Assembly (NCBI RefSeq): GCF_000282635.1
Contig: NZ_AKIW01000074.1
Coordinates: forward strand, 1 to 54,548
Length of the DNA: 54,548 bases
Reading direction: 5' to 3'
Source of the DNA: Variovorax sp. CF313
GTDB taxonomy: Bacteria > Pseudomonadota > Gammaproteobacteria > Burkholderiales > Burkholderiaceae_C
Shown: positions 26,881 through 35,590 of the stretch, in pieces
How positions within the stretch are numbered: position 1 is the stretch's first letter
Layout of the letters: each line of letters opens with the position of its first letter
Position numbers and translations under genes: made by a program
The notes under the pieces: model-generated
The model's database searches: none
What the model was told of the DNA's origin: nothing
Seen by the model: only the letters and a program-made list of their open reading frames with translations

Positions 26881-26931
26881 CAGGTATTGCCCCCTTAGCG
26901 ACACGAAGTGCGCGAAGCCCCGGGGGGTGGG
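26881..26931 (+). repeat. Dispersed repeat family B, copy 1
   Basis: Non-coding gap 26839-26931 holds a GC-rich repeat with core TAGCGACACGAAGTGCGCGA at 26896-26915, followed by a GGGG run. The core recurs in reverse complement at the right edge (54498-54522). Both copies lie directly behind the 3' end of a gene, as REP-like elements often do. Confidence 0.75.
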
Positions 26932-28026
26932 TCAGGCCGTCAGGCCATCCACAGCCTGGAACATCGCCTGCCGAGCCTGGCTGACGATCTGCCCGCGCCA
27001 GGCATCGGTGTCGGTATAGAACGCCTCGAGCATCCGCGCGCGGATGCCGTCGGCCAGATCGGCCGGCGCCTCGGGATGCTTGTACAGCCAGTGGTCGGCG
27101 CGCAGGGCGCCGGTCACTTCGAGCATCGGCAGCGTGCCGTATTCGAGCGCGATGCCGGTGTACTCGGCCTGCGGGCATTCCTCGTACGCCGAATCCCACA
27201 TCATCCCGCGCAGCAGCGCCGATGTCGAAGAACCGTCGTAGATCGAGGTGACGGGCGCGGCCGGCGTGCCCCACCATGCATTGGCGCGAGCATAGGCGGC
27301 CTTGTCGTCGCGGCCGGCGAAGATGCGTTCGCCCAGCCCGTTGGGGCCGAGCCCCGTGTGCAGGTCGATCCAGGCGATGCGCCGAGCATTGCCCGCATGG
27401 CGCTTCAGCACGCTGCGAATCGTCTTGTTGCTCCAGGTCGGCGCCCTGCCGCCGAAGAACAGGCCGTCGTCGAACTGGTACTGCCCGCTGGTCACTGCCG
27501 CCTGGAAGGCAGTGGCGCCGTGCTTCTCGATCCACTTGGCGACCGCCGCCTGGTTCTCGGGGGTGGGCGGCCAGGTGGCGGGCAGCAGCAGCTCGTGCAG
27601 CTTGGCGTAGGGCTCGTTGACCGGCACCGGCTTCGAGAAATCGATGAAATTGCGGTTCAGGTCGACGTTCTCGTGCGTCACGCGACGGCCGTGCGAAAAG
27701 CCGTGCGGATTGAGCGCGTGCACATACAGCACCGCCACGCCCTGCGCCTTCGCCTTCTCGCGCCATTCGGCGTCGTGCAGCGCGAACACTTGCACGCCGC
27801 TGCCGCAGTGGCCCTCGACGCCGTGGCAGGCGCTGGTGACGATCAGCAGGTTCTGCGCGTTCGCGTCGCCGTCGAGCGCGACGTCCATCGACAGGTCTTC
27901 GCCGTCGCGCCCCTTGAGCGGATGCGCATGCGGCTCGACCGAGAGGCCGGCACTCACGCAACCCTGCAGGAACTTCTGGCGCGCCTGGGCATAGCGCGGC
28001 GAGAAGGCTTCGGCGATTCCGATCAT
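26932..28026 (-). CDS. M14-like metallopeptidase, DUF2817 family
   Basis: A 364-residue predicted zinc carboxypeptidase-like enzyme. The zinc pair H68-x2-E71 sits in SACHGVEGHCG and a third ligand His in WIDLHTGLG; a Glu in YTGIALEYGTLP may be catalytic. VDLNRNFIDF is the family's conserved substrate-binding stretch. The ATG at 28026 is used. It starts seven bases after the stop of the M20D hydrolase, in one operon, so the two probably act in sequence on amide or peptide compounds. No signal peptide, so cytoplasmic. Confidence 0.88.
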   Translation of the reverse strand: MIGIAEAFSPRYAQARQKFLQGCVSAGLSVEPHAHPLKGRDGEDLSMDVALDGDANAQNLLIVTSACHGVEGHCGSGVQVFALHDAEWREKAKAQGVAVLYVHALNPHGFSHGRRVTHENVDLNRNFIDFSKPVPVNEPYAKLHELLLPATWPPTPENQAAVAKWIEKHGATAFQAAVTSGQYQFDDGLFFGGRAPTWSNKTIRSVLKRHAGNARRIAWIDLHTGLGPNGLGERIFAGRDDKAAYARANAWWGTPAAPVTSIYDGSSTSALLRGMMWDSAYEECPQAEYTGIALEYGTLPMLEVTGALRADHWLYKHPEAPADLADGIRARMLEAFYTDTDAWRGQIVSQARQAMFQAVDGLTA

Positions 28027-28033
28027 GTGGCGA

Positions 28034-29236
28034 TCAGGCGCTTGCGCCGCCGGGCTTGAGGAACTGCTCGGCGATCTGCACCCAGCAGGTGGCACCCAGC
28101 GGGATGAGATCGTCGTTGAAGTCGTAGCTCGCGTTGTGCAGGGTGCACGGGCCTTCGCCGTGGTGCACGTCGCGGTGCGTGCCGTCGCCGTTGCCGATGA
28201 AGGCGTACGCGCCCGGCTTGGCCTGGAGCATGAAGGCGAAGTCTTCCGAGGTCATGGCGGCCTCCTGCTTCAGCACGTTCTCGGGGCCGACGATGCCGCC
28301 CATCACGCGGCGCGCGAAGTCGGCCTCGGCCTCGGTGTTGACGGTGGGCGGGTAGTAGCGCTCGAAACGGAAGTCGCAGGTGGCGTCGTGCGCCGCGCAG
28401 ATGTGGTCGCAGATCTGCTTCATGCGCGCCTCGATCATGTCGAGCACCTCGATCGAGAAGGTGCGCACCGTGCCCGACAGCTCGCAGTTGTCGGGAATCA
28501 CGTTGTTGGCTTCGCCGGCGTGGATGGTAGTGACGGAGATGACGGCCGAATCGGTCGGCTTCATCTTGCGCGTGAGGATGGTCTGGAAGGCCTGCACGAT
28601 CTCGCAGGCGATCGGCACCGGGTCGATGCCGGTCTGCGGCAGCGCGGCGTGGCCGCCCTTGCCGATCACGTTGACGAAGAACTTGTTGCCCGAGGCCATC
28701 ACCGGACCGGGGCTCACGGCGAACTGGCCGGCCTTCATGCCGGGCCAGTTGTGCATGCCGAAAACGGCGTCCATGGGGAACTGCTCGAACAGCCCTTCCT
28801 TGATCATTTCGCGGGCACCGCCGCCGCCCTCTTCGGCCGGCTGGAAGATCAGGTACACGGTGCCGTCGAAGTTGCGGTGCTTCGCCAGGTGCTGCGCGGC
28901 CGCCAGCAGCATGGCGGTGTGGCCGTCGTGCCCGCAGGCGTGCATCTTGCCGTGGTGCTTGCTGGCGTGGGCGAAGGTGTTGAGCTCGGTGACGGGCAGC
29001 GCGTCCATGTCGGCGCGCAGGCCCACGGCGCGGCTGCTGGTGCCGTTCTTCACGATGCCCACCACCCCGGTGGTGCCCAGGCCGCGGTGGATGGGAATGC
29101 CCCATTCGGTGAGCTTGCCTGCCACCACGTCGGCGGTGCGGATTTCTTCGAAGCAGAGTTCGGGATGGGCGTGGAGGTCACGTCGGACGGCGGCGATGCC
29201 GGCGGCCTGCGTGACGAGCGAGTCGATGAGTTTCAT
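28034..29236 (-). CDS. M20D amidohydrolase, aminoacylase / hippurate hydrolase type
   Basis: A 400-residue metal-dependent N-acyl-amino-acid hydrolase. Metal ligands are in MHACGHDGH (C101, H103) and in QPAEEGGGGA; GLRADMDALP and VIGKGGHAALPQTG are family signatures. It releases an amino acid from N-acyl or N-aroyl amino acids such as hippurate; indole-acetyl-amino acid and other amide conjugates are also family substrates. The ATG is at 29236. The DUF2817 peptidase gene follows by seven bases. Regulation is not visible; the upstream gap of 75 bases is shared with the 3' end of the deaminase gene. Confidence 0.93.
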   Translation of the reverse strand: MKLIDSLVTQAAGIAAVRRDLHAHPELCFEEIRTADVVAGKLTEWGIPIHRGLGTTGVVGIVKNGTSSRAVGLRADMDALPVTELNTFAHASKHHGKMHACGHDGHTAMLLAAAQHLAKHRNFDGTVYLIFQPAEEGGGGAREMIKEGLFEQFPMDAVFGMHNWPGMKAGQFAVSPGPVMASGNKFFVNVIGKGGHAALPQTGIDPVPIACEIVQAFQTILTRKMKPTDSAVISVTTIHAGEANNVIPDNCELSGTVRTFSIEVLDMIEARMKQICDHICAAHDATCDFRFERYYPPTVNTEAEADFARRVMGGIVGPENVLKQEAAMTSEDFAFMLQAKPGAYAFIGNGDGTHRDVHHGEGPCTLHNASYDFNDDLIPLGATCWVQIAEQFLKPGGASA

Positions 29237-29311
29237 GGCGTGGTCGTCTCAAAACGCCAGTCTATCCACTCCGGCGTTTCGAGGCACCCGCAAAGCCTCG
29301 TTATCCGGTAT

Positions 29312-29809
29312 TCAGTGCCCGGCGGTCCAGAAGCCGATGTGCGGCGCGGAGGCTTCTTCCTCCAGCAGCGGCCCCACCACCTCGACGCGCCGCTGCCCGC
29401 GCGCAAAGACCTCGCGGCAGGGCAGCGAGAAGGTCGGGTTCTCGGGATGGTCGCCGGTCAGGCCGAGCAGCGCGTGCTCGGACAGCGCGTAGACCACCCG
29501 CCCGATGTTCGTCCAGTAGATGGCGCCCGCGCACATGCAGCAGGGCTCGGCGCTGGTGTACAGCGTGCAGCGCTCCAGTTGCCCGGGCGTAAGCAGGCGC
29601 GCGGCCTGCGCCGCTGCCGCCAGCTCGGCATGCTGCGTGGGGTCGCCCTCGGGCGGCATCGAGTTGTTGCCCGCGGTGGCCACGACTTCGCCGTGCTCGT
29701 TCGCCACCAGCGCGGCAAAGGGATGGCGCCCACGCGCCTTCGATTCGTCCGACAGCCGGATGGCCATGAGAAGCAGTTCGAGGTCGCGCGGGGACAGGTC
29801 GGCGCTCAT
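29312..29809 (-). CDS. Nucleoside/base deaminase, CDA fold
   Basis: A 165-residue zinc deaminase. The zinc site is H60-A-E62 and P89-C-x2-C93 (SAEPCCMCAGAIYW), the signature of the guanine deaminase / tRNA adenosine deaminase branch. The catalytic Glu is E62. Its C-terminus, with GPLLEEEASAPHIGFW, resembles stand-alone base deaminases rather than TadA. It probably deaminates a purine or pyrimidine base; the exact base is unclear. It lies 20 bases behind the GDPD gene in the same direction. Confidence 0.9.
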   Translation of the reverse strand: MSADLSPRDLELLLMAIRLSDESKARGRHPFAALVANEHGEVVATAGNNSMPPEGDPTQHAELAAAAQAARLLTPGQLERCTLYTSAEPCCMCAGAIYWTNIGRVVYALSEHALLGLTGDHPENPTFSLPCREVFARGQRRVEVVGPLLEEEASAPHIGFWTAGH

Positions 29810-29829
29810 GTCTGGACGACGCCCCGCGT

Positions 29830-31020
29830 TCAGCGGCCGATGCTCTTCAGGTAGTCGGCGCGCGCGGCCAGCGCAGTGTCGGTGAAGTCGGTGAACACAC
29901 CGTCCACGCCGAGCTTGTAGTACACGCCGTATTCGTTCCTGCCGTCCTTGTTGTAGTCGGAGGCCAGGCGGCGCGACTCGTTGCGGAAGGTGAAGGGGTG
30001 CACGAACAGGCCCGCCTTGTGCGCGTCGGCGATCAGCGAGGTGGGTGCCGTGGAGGTGGCGTCGGCGTCGTTGATCTTGCCGTCCTTGTTGACGTCCACC
30101 GGCTTGCCGTCGGCGCCGATGGTGCCCTTGACGCTCACGATGTAGCGCTTCCAGGGGCCGATGCCGTCGGCATACGTCTTGATCTCGGCCAGGCCCGCGG
30201 GCGTGACCATGGCGTCGAAGTTGCGCTTGTCGCCGGCCTTGGTCCAGTCGTAGGGGCGGTCGCTGGGCACGGCGAAGGTCACCGCGCCGGTCTTCAGGTC
30301 GACGCTGTCGCCGTCGATCAGCTGGACGATCTTCGTGTTCAGGCCCTTGCTCTTCATGTATTTCAGGCTGCCCGGCTCGAACGACTGCACGTAGATGGGC
30401 GCGGTCTTGCTGTTCCAGCCGGCGGCGTTGATGGCCGCGATGACCTTGTCTTCCAGCGGCAGGCCCAGGTCGCGGAAGTAGGTCGGGTTCTTCGTCTCGG
30501 GGTAGATGGCGATGGTGCGGCCGGTTTCCTTCGACTTCGCCTTGGCGAAATCGATGATCTCCTGGAAGGTCGGGATCTTGTACTTGCCGTTGAACTCCTG
30601 CGGGCGCTCGGCATCGGTGGAGATGCCGCCCAGGGTCTTGATCTCGGCCAGCGTGAAGTCGTTGCTGAACCAGCCGGTCTGGGTCTCGCCGTCGACCTTG
30701 ATGGTCTTCTTGCGCGAAGCGAAGCGGGGGTGCTTGGCCACGTCGGTGCTGATGGCGAGGTTGGGGTCGTGGCGGGCGATGAGCACGCCGTCCTTGGTGG
30801 AGACCAGGTCCATCTCGATCACGTCGGCGCCGAGTTCGATGGCGCGCGCATAGGCTTCGAGCGTTTCTTCCGGCAGATAGCCCGATGCGCCGCGGTGGGC
30901 GATGACCAGCGGCGGGTTGCCGTCGAGCGTCAGCAGCTTGTTGCTGGAGGGTCCGGTGCTGCTGCAGGCTGCCACGCAAAGGGCGGCTGTGGCGGTCAGG
31001 GCGATCTGAAGGGTGCGCAT
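29830..31020 (-). CDS. Lipoprotein glycerophosphodiester phosphodiesterase with calcium-loop motifs
   Basis: A 396-residue GDPD, which cleaves glycerophosphodiesters to glycerol-3-phosphate and an alcohol. Active-site residues are in VIAHRGASGYLPEET (H42, R43), IEMDLVSTKDG (E69, D71) and ARHDPN (H84). The N-terminus is a lipoprotein signal with lipobox-like VAAC (Cys19), so it is anchored on the periplasmic side. Residues DVNKDGKINDAD match an EF-hand or dockerin calcium loop, and a second DYNKDGRNEY motif lies near the end; the family's metal site is usually separate from such loops. It is probably a PHO-type nutrient enzyme, though no Pho box is visible. Confidence 0.9.
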   Translation of the reverse strand: MRTLQIALTATAALCVAACSSTGPSSNKLLTLDGNPPLVIAHRGASGYLPEETLEAYARAIELGADVIEMDLVSTKDGVLIARHDPNLAISTDVAKHPRFASRKKTIKVDGETQTGWFSNDFTLAEIKTLGGISTDAERPQEFNGKYKIPTFQEIIDFAKAKSKETGRTIAIYPETKNPTYFRDLGLPLEDKVIAAINAAGWNSKTAPIYVQSFEPGSLKYMKSKGLNTKIVQLIDGDSVDLKTGAVTFAVPSDRPYDWTKAGDKRNFDAMVTPAGLAEIKTYADGIGPWKRYIVSVKGTIGADGKPVDVNKDGKINDADATSTAPTSLIADAHKAGLFVHPFTFRNESRRLASDYNKDGRNEYGVYYKLGVDGVFTDFTDTALAARADYLKSIGR

Positions 31021-31125
31021 GGTCGTGGTTTCTCCGTCCGAATGAAGAGGCGCAGGGTAACCGCTTCGCGTGACAGCTTCGGCACCCACGCTCGCGCGGC
31101 GCCGACTTCCTGGAGAATGTGTTGC

Positions 31126-32292
31126 ATGCTCCATACGCTTTCCCCCCAAAGCCTGCTGCTGGCCCAGACCCTGGTGCGCATGAACACCGTCAGTGCCAAC
31201 AGCAACCTCCAACTGATCGACTTCGCGCAGAGCCACCTCGCGGCCCTGGGCGTCAAGAGCCGCATCACCTACAACGCCGAGCGCACCAAGGCGAACCTGT
31301 TCGCCACGCTGGGCGAAGGCAAGCCGGCCGGCGTGATCGTCTCGGGCCACACCGACACGGTGCCGTGGGACGGGCAGGACTGGAGCGTCGACCCGCTCTC
31401 CGCCGTGGTGCGCGACGAGCGGCTGTACGGCCGCGGCTCGGCCGACATGAAGAGCTTCATCGCCATCGCGCTGTCGAACGCGAAGCGCTTTTTGGAAAGC
31501 GACTCGCCCTTCGCGGTGCACTTCGCATTCAGCTACGAGGAAGAGATCGGCTGCTTCGGCGTGAAGGAACTCATCGCCGACATGCGCGAAGCCAACATCA
31601 AGCCGCTGGCCTGCATCGTGGGCGAACCCACCAGCATGGTGCCCGCCATCGCGCACAAGGGCGTCTACCGCTACAAGTGCTGCGTGCGCGGCAAGGAGGC
31701 GCATTCGTCGCTCACGCCGAAGTCGGTCAATGCCATCGAGATGGCGGCGCGCGTGATCGGCAAGGTGCGCGACATGGCGGAAGGCTTCGAGCGCAGCGAG
31801 CCGCGCTACGAGGGCTTCGACGTGCCATTCAGTACCGCGAGCGTGGGCCAGTTCCACGGCGGCATCGCCGACAACGTGGTGCCGCGCGACGCCGAGTTCC
31901 GCTACGAGTTCCGCGACCTGCCGACCGCCGATGCGAAGCGCATGCAGGCCGACGTGGTGGCCTACGCGGGCAGCATCGAGCCCGCGATGAAGAAGGTGGC
32001 GCCCGATGCGGGCTTCAGCTTCGAGACCATCTGCGAGATCCCGAGCTTCCTGGGCTCTGCCAACGACCCCGTCACGCTGCTGGCGCAGCGCCTGGCAAGC
32101 GAGGATCGCACCACGCTGGTGGCCTTCGGCACCGAAGCGGGCCTGTTCAAGAACGCCGGCATCCCCACGGTGGTGTGCGGTCCGGGCAGCATCGAGCAGG
32201 CGCACCAGCCCGACGAGTACGTGAGCCTCGAGCAGCTGGCGCGCTGCGAGCTGTTCATGGAGCGGCTGGCTTCTTCTTCTGCCATCGGCTGA
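31126..32292 (+). CDS. argE: Acetylornithine deacetylase-like M20 amidohydrolase
   Basis: A 388-residue M20A metallohydrolase, best matched by ArgE (N-acetyl-L-ornithine to ornithine plus acetate). Metal ligands are in SGHTDTVP (H75, D77), GRGSADMKS (D107) and SYEEEIG (E138-E140); IVGEPTSM and GGIADNVVPRDAEF are typical of ArgE. Start ATG 31126 is chosen because GGAG at 31112 has the right spacing; an ATG at 31117 sits too near that site. It diverges from the GDPD gene by 105 bases. ArgE-like genes are often unlinked to other arg genes, but some family members act on other N-acyl amino acids. Confidence 0.86.
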   Translation: MLHTLSPQSLLLAQTLVRMNTVSANSNLQLIDFAQSHLAALGVKSRITYNAERTKANLFATLGEGKPAGVIVSGHTDTVPWDGQDWSVDPLSAVVRDERLYGRGSADMKSFIAIALSNAKRFLESDSPFAVHFAFSYEEEIGCFGVKELIADMREANIKPLACIVGEPTSMVPAIAHKGVYRYKCCVRGKEAHSSLTPKSVNAIEMAARVIGKVRDMAEGFERSEPRYEGFDVPFSTASVGQFHGGIADNVVPRDAEFRYEFRDLPTADAKRMQADVVAYAGSIEPAMKKVAPDAGFSFETICEIPSFLGSANDPVTLLAQRLASEDRTTLVAFGTEAGLFKNAGIPTVVCGPGSIEQAHQPDEYVSLEQLARCELFMERLASSSAIG

Positions 32293-32340
32293 GATGGGAC
32301 GTTGCTTTCCGGGGCGTCGTTCGGGGCGCGCTCACGCCGA

Positions 32341-32390
32341 CGGGGGACATTCGCGGAGGGGAGTACCGGGTGCCCTGTGCACGCACCCCG
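32341..32390 (+). repeat. Dispersed repeat family A, third copy (partial)
   Basis: These 50 bases match 169-218 at 46 of 50 positions. Only the right-hand half of the unit is present; the AAATAAAGG-containing centre and the left arm are absent. It lies in the 138-base gap between the ArgE-like gene and the DUF445 gene, near the latter's start. Confidence 0.85.
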
Positions 32391-32430
32391 GAGCATCGCG
32401 GCTGTGCGATGGAAGACTGACGGGCTTGAA

Positions 32431-33684
32431 TTGACCGAAAGCAGCACCCCACTGCAGCGCATGAAGCGCGTCGCCCTCGGCCTGCTGTGCGGCGCCGCCG
32501 TGCTCTACGCAGTGGCCAGTGCACTGCACGCGCAGCACCCGGCGTGGGGCTACGTCGCCGCCTTCTCCGAAGCCGCGATGGTCGGCGCCATTGCCGACTG
32601 GTTCGCGGTGGTGGCGCTGTTTCGCCATCCGTTGGGCCTGCCGATTCCGCACACCGCCATCATCCCGAGCAACAAGGACCGCATCGGCGCCAAGCTCGCG
32701 GGCTTCATCTGCGACAACTTCCTGAGCACCGGGCAGGTGCTCGGGAAGCTGCGGGAATTCGATGCGGCCAGGCGCATCGCCGACTGGCTGGCCCGGCCCG
32801 CGAGCGGCGAGAAGCTCGGCGAATGGGGCGTGGCCGCCACGCGCTACGGGCTCTCGGCCTTCGACGACGAGCGGGTGCGCGACTTCCTGGGGCGTGCCGC
32901 CGCGGCGGGCCTCGAGAAGATCGATCTCTCGCGCCTCGCCGGCCAGGCGCTCGACGCGCTCACCGCCGGCGGACGCCACCAGGCCCTGCTCGACGACGTG
33001 CTGCAGCAGGTGGCCGGCCTGCTCGAAGGCGACGAGGTGCAGGCGCACATCACCGAGGCCATCGCGCGCGAGATCAAGACGCTGCGCTACGTCGGCCTCG
33101 ACCAGGTGGCCGCCAAGCTGGCCACGCGCAAGATCGTCGCAGCCGTGGCGCGCACCATCGGCGAGCTGGCGGCCGAGCCCGACCATCCGATGCGCAGGCG
33201 CTTCGATCACTTCGTCGACGACTTCGTGGTGCGCCTGAAGCTCGACCCCGAGTTCCAGCAGCGCGGCGAGCAGATCCGCGCCGAGCTCGTCGCGCACCCG
33301 GCCCTGGGCGACTACCTGCATGGCCTGTGGGGCGAGCTGCTGGCGTGGCTGCACGACGACCTGGGCCGCGGCGACTCGACCATCCGCCGGCGCATCGCCT
33401 CGATGGCCGGCGCGCTGGGCACGCGGCTGCAGGGCGACGAGGCCATCCGCCGCTGGATCAACGAGCAGATCGAGGCGGCCGCGCCGCTGGCCATCGAGCG
33501 CTACCGAGAAGACATCCGCCGCTACATCGAGGAACGCGTGGGCGAGTGGAACGCTCAGGAAATGACGCTCGAGCTGGAGCGCCACATCGGGCGCGACCTG
33601 CAGTTCATCCGCATCAACGGCACGCTGGTGGGCGGGCTCGTGGGACTGCTGATCCACACGGTCACGCAGCTGCTGCGCGGCTGA
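32431..33684 (+). CDS. DUF445-family membrane protein
   Basis: A 417-residue protein of the DUF445 (YjiN) family. It has a hydrophobic N-terminal segment VALGLLCGAAVLYAVASAL, the conserved membrane-proximal motif SEAAMVGAIADWFAVVALFR, a long charged helical middle and a C-terminal membrane helix (LVGGLVGLLIHTVTQLL). That topology, two membrane ends and a large soluble domain, is typical; function is unknown. The TTG at 32431 is chosen because it restores the short leader TESSTPLQRMKR seen in homologues as I remember them; the alternative is ATG 32461. A copy of repeat A sits just upstream. Confidence 0.82.
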   Translation: MTESSTPLQRMKRVALGLLCGAAVLYAVASALHAQHPAWGYVAAFSEAAMVGAIADWFAVVALFRHPLGLPIPHTAIIPSNKDRIGAKLAGFICDNFLSTGQVLGKLREFDAARRIADWLARPASGEKLGEWGVAATRYGLSAFDDERVRDFLGRAAAAGLEKIDLSRLAGQALDALTAGGRHQALLDDVLQQVAGLLEGDEVQAHITEAIAREIKTLRYVGLDQVAAKLATRKIVAAVARTIGELAAEPDHPMRRRFDHFVDDFVVRLKLDPEFQQRGEQIRAELVAHPALGDYLHGLWGELLAWLHDDLGRGDSTIRRRIASMAGALGTRLQGDEAIRRWINEQIEAAAPLAIERYREDIRRYIEERVGEWNAQEMTLELERHIGRDLQFIRINGTLVGGLVGLLIHTVTQLLRG

Positions 33685-33802
33685 GCGGCCCCGGGTAATC
33701 CACAGCGGACGAAAGTCCGCATCCTGTCTCCGGAGAGACCCCGCGGCCCCTCCCGCCTCCTAGACTGTTTCGCGCATCGATCAACCAGAGGAGACACGCA
33801 CC

Positions 33803-35455
33803 ATGCCCCGTCGAAGCAGCCTCGGCGCCCTCGCGCTGACCGCCACCCTCGCCCTGCTGGGCGCCTGCGGCAGCCTCGCGCCGCCATCGGCCACGCGGCC
33901 CGCTTCCTGGGGCCCGCCCGAGGCGCTGGTCGCCCCGTCGTCCTTCGCGGGGGTGCATGGGCTGGCCATCGACGCCAAGGGCCGGCTGCTCGCCGGCTCG
34001 GTGCTCGGCAACACGCTGTGGGAGGTCGACCGCAGCACCGGCGCAGCCAAGGTGCTGATCGACGCGCCCGAGGGCCAGGCCGACGACATCGCCGTCGGCC
34101 CGAAGGGCGAGCTGGCCTGGACCAACTACCTCATGGGCATGCTGCGCTACCGCGAGAGCGACGCCGCGCCCATGCGCGTGCTCGCCAAGGACCTGCCCGG
34201 CCTCAACTCGCTCGACTTCGACCGCCGCAACGGCAGGCTCTACGCCTCGCAGGTGTTCCTGGGCGACGCGCTGTGGGAGATCGACCGCGAAGGCCAGAAG
34301 CCGCCGCGGCTCATCAAGAAGGACATGGGCGGCTTCAACGGCTTCGAGGTGGGGTCTGACGGCATGCTCTACGGGCCGCTCTGGTTCAAGGGCCAGGTCG
34401 TGAAGATCGACCCGGCGAACGGCGCCATGACCGTGATCGCCGATGGCTTCAAGATCCCGGCCGCCGCCAACCTCGACGGCAAGGGCAACCTCTGGGTGGT
34501 CGATGCGCGCAGCGGCGAGCTGGTGCGGGTGGACCTCGCCACCGGCCGCAAGACCGTCGCGAAACAGCTGCGGCCCTCGCTCGACAACCTCGCCATCGCG
34601 CCGGACGGAACCATCTACGTCTCCAACATGGCGAACAACGAGGTGCAGGCCTTCAACCCCGCCACCGGTGACCTGCGCACGCTCACCAGCGGCAAGTTGG
34701 CCGTGCCGGCCGGCATGAAGATCGACGGCAACGACCTCTGGGTGGCCGACGTCTTCGGCTTTCGCCAGGTCGACGTGCGCACCGGCGAGGTGCGCGACGT
34801 GTTCCGCATGCAGCGCGACCCCGACCTCGACTATCCGTTCGCGGTCGGGCTTTCGGCCAGGCTCTTCGCGCTGAGCTCGTGGTTCACGGGCACGGTGCAG
34901 CTGGTCGACCGCCAGACGCTGAAGACCGTCGAAACCATTCACGGCCTGAAAGCGCCGTTCGACGCCATCCCCATGCCCGACGGCAGCGTGATCTACGCCG
35001 AGATCGCCACCGGCAGCATCACCCGCGCCAGTGGACCGAAGTTCTCCGAAAAGTCAGTGCTTGCTAGCGGCTTGAACGGCCCGGTGCAGATGGTCGTCGG
35101 CCGAGACGGCGCGCTCTACGTGACCGAGGCCGCCGGCAAGCTCTTGCGCATTCCGCTGGACGCCAGTGCGCCGCTGCGCACCGTGGCCGACGGGCTGGCG
35201 CTGCCCGAGGGGCTGGCGCAAACGCCGTGGGGCAGCTTCATCGTGGCAGAGAGCGCGGCGCGCCGGCTGGTGGAAATCGACCCCGTGAACGGCACGCGCC
35301 GGACGGTCGCCGAGAACCTGCCGATCGGCCTCGCGCCCGGGCCGGGACTGCCCCCGCCCTATGTGGTGACAGGCGTTGCAGTGAGCCGCGACGGCACGAT
35401 CTACATGGCTGCCGATCGCAACAATGCGATATATCGAATTCGGCCCGTAAGGTAG
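33803..35455 (+). CDS. Lipoprotein with a beta-propeller, SMP-30/NHL-like
   Basis: A 550-residue exported lipoprotein. The signal peptide ends with LLGAC (Cys about residue 22). The rest is a run of propeller blades of about 40-50 residues, recognisable by recurring motifs such as GLAIDAKGRLLAGS, NLAIAPDGTIYVSN and GVAVSRDGTIYMA. The group resembles SMP-30/gluconolactonase-like and NHL repeats, some of which bind metal and hydrolyse lactones, others of which only bind. No decisive catalytic residues could be assigned. A TAGACT -10-like box and a GAGGAG ribosome-binding site precede the ATG. It is probably monocistronic; neighbours give no clear role. Confidence 0.85.
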   Translation: MPRRSSLGALALTATLALLGACGSLAPPSATRPASWGPPEALVAPSSFAGVHGLAIDAKGRLLAGSVLGNTLWEVDRSTGAAKVLIDAPEGQADDIAVGPKGELAWTNYLMGMLRYRESDAAPMRVLAKDLPGLNSLDFDRRNGRLYASQVFLGDALWEIDREGQKPPRLIKKDMGGFNGFEVGSDGMLYGPLWFKGQVVKIDPANGAMTVIADGFKIPAAANLDGKGNLWVVDARSGELVRVDLATGRKTVAKQLRPSLDNLAIAPDGTIYVSNMANNEVQAFNPATGDLRTLTSGKLAVPAGMKIDGNDLWVADVFGFRQVDVRTGEVRDVFRMQRDPDLDYPFAVGLSARLFALSSWFTGTVQLVDRQTLKTVETIHGLKAPFDAIPMPDGSVIYAEIATGSITRASGPKFSEKSVLASGLNGPVQMVVGRDGALYVTEAAGKLLRIPLDASAPLRTVADGLALPEGLAQTPWGSFIVAESAARRLVEIDPVNGTRRTVAENLPIGLAPGPGLPPPYVVTGVAVSRDGTIYMAADRNNAIYRIRPVR

Positions 35456-35460
35456 CGTAA

Positions 35461-35532
35461 CGAAAAGTTTAGATTTCGATTTACTTTTAAAAACAAATAT
35501 TACAGACTGCGCGGGACGTCTTGCAGCGTCCC
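35461..35532 (+). promoter_or_regulatory. AT-rich segment and hairpin upstream of the MHYT gene
   Basis: Bases 35461-35505 are strongly AT-rich in a very GC-rich region and include candidate -10 sequences around AATATTAC. A GGGACG-N8-CGTCCC hairpin at 35513-35532 follows. It probably holds the promoter and a leader structure for the MHYT gene; no exact -35/-10 pair with standard spacing was found. Confidence 0.4.
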
Positions 35533-35590
35533 GATCGCATCCGGTGATGGGGAGTCCGCGAGGCGCTCTTTTTCTTGAAAGGGACATCGC

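Noticed and set aside
32293..32430. Small gene in the gap before DUF445
   Set aside because: Its coding potential comes from repeat A and has no ribosome-binding site or recognisable product.
33705..33720. GCGGAC-GAAA-GTCCGC hairpin as a terminator of the DUF445 gene
   Set aside because: A stable stem with a GNRA-type loop, but no T-run follows; it may be an attenuator or RNA structure, so no terminator is claimed.
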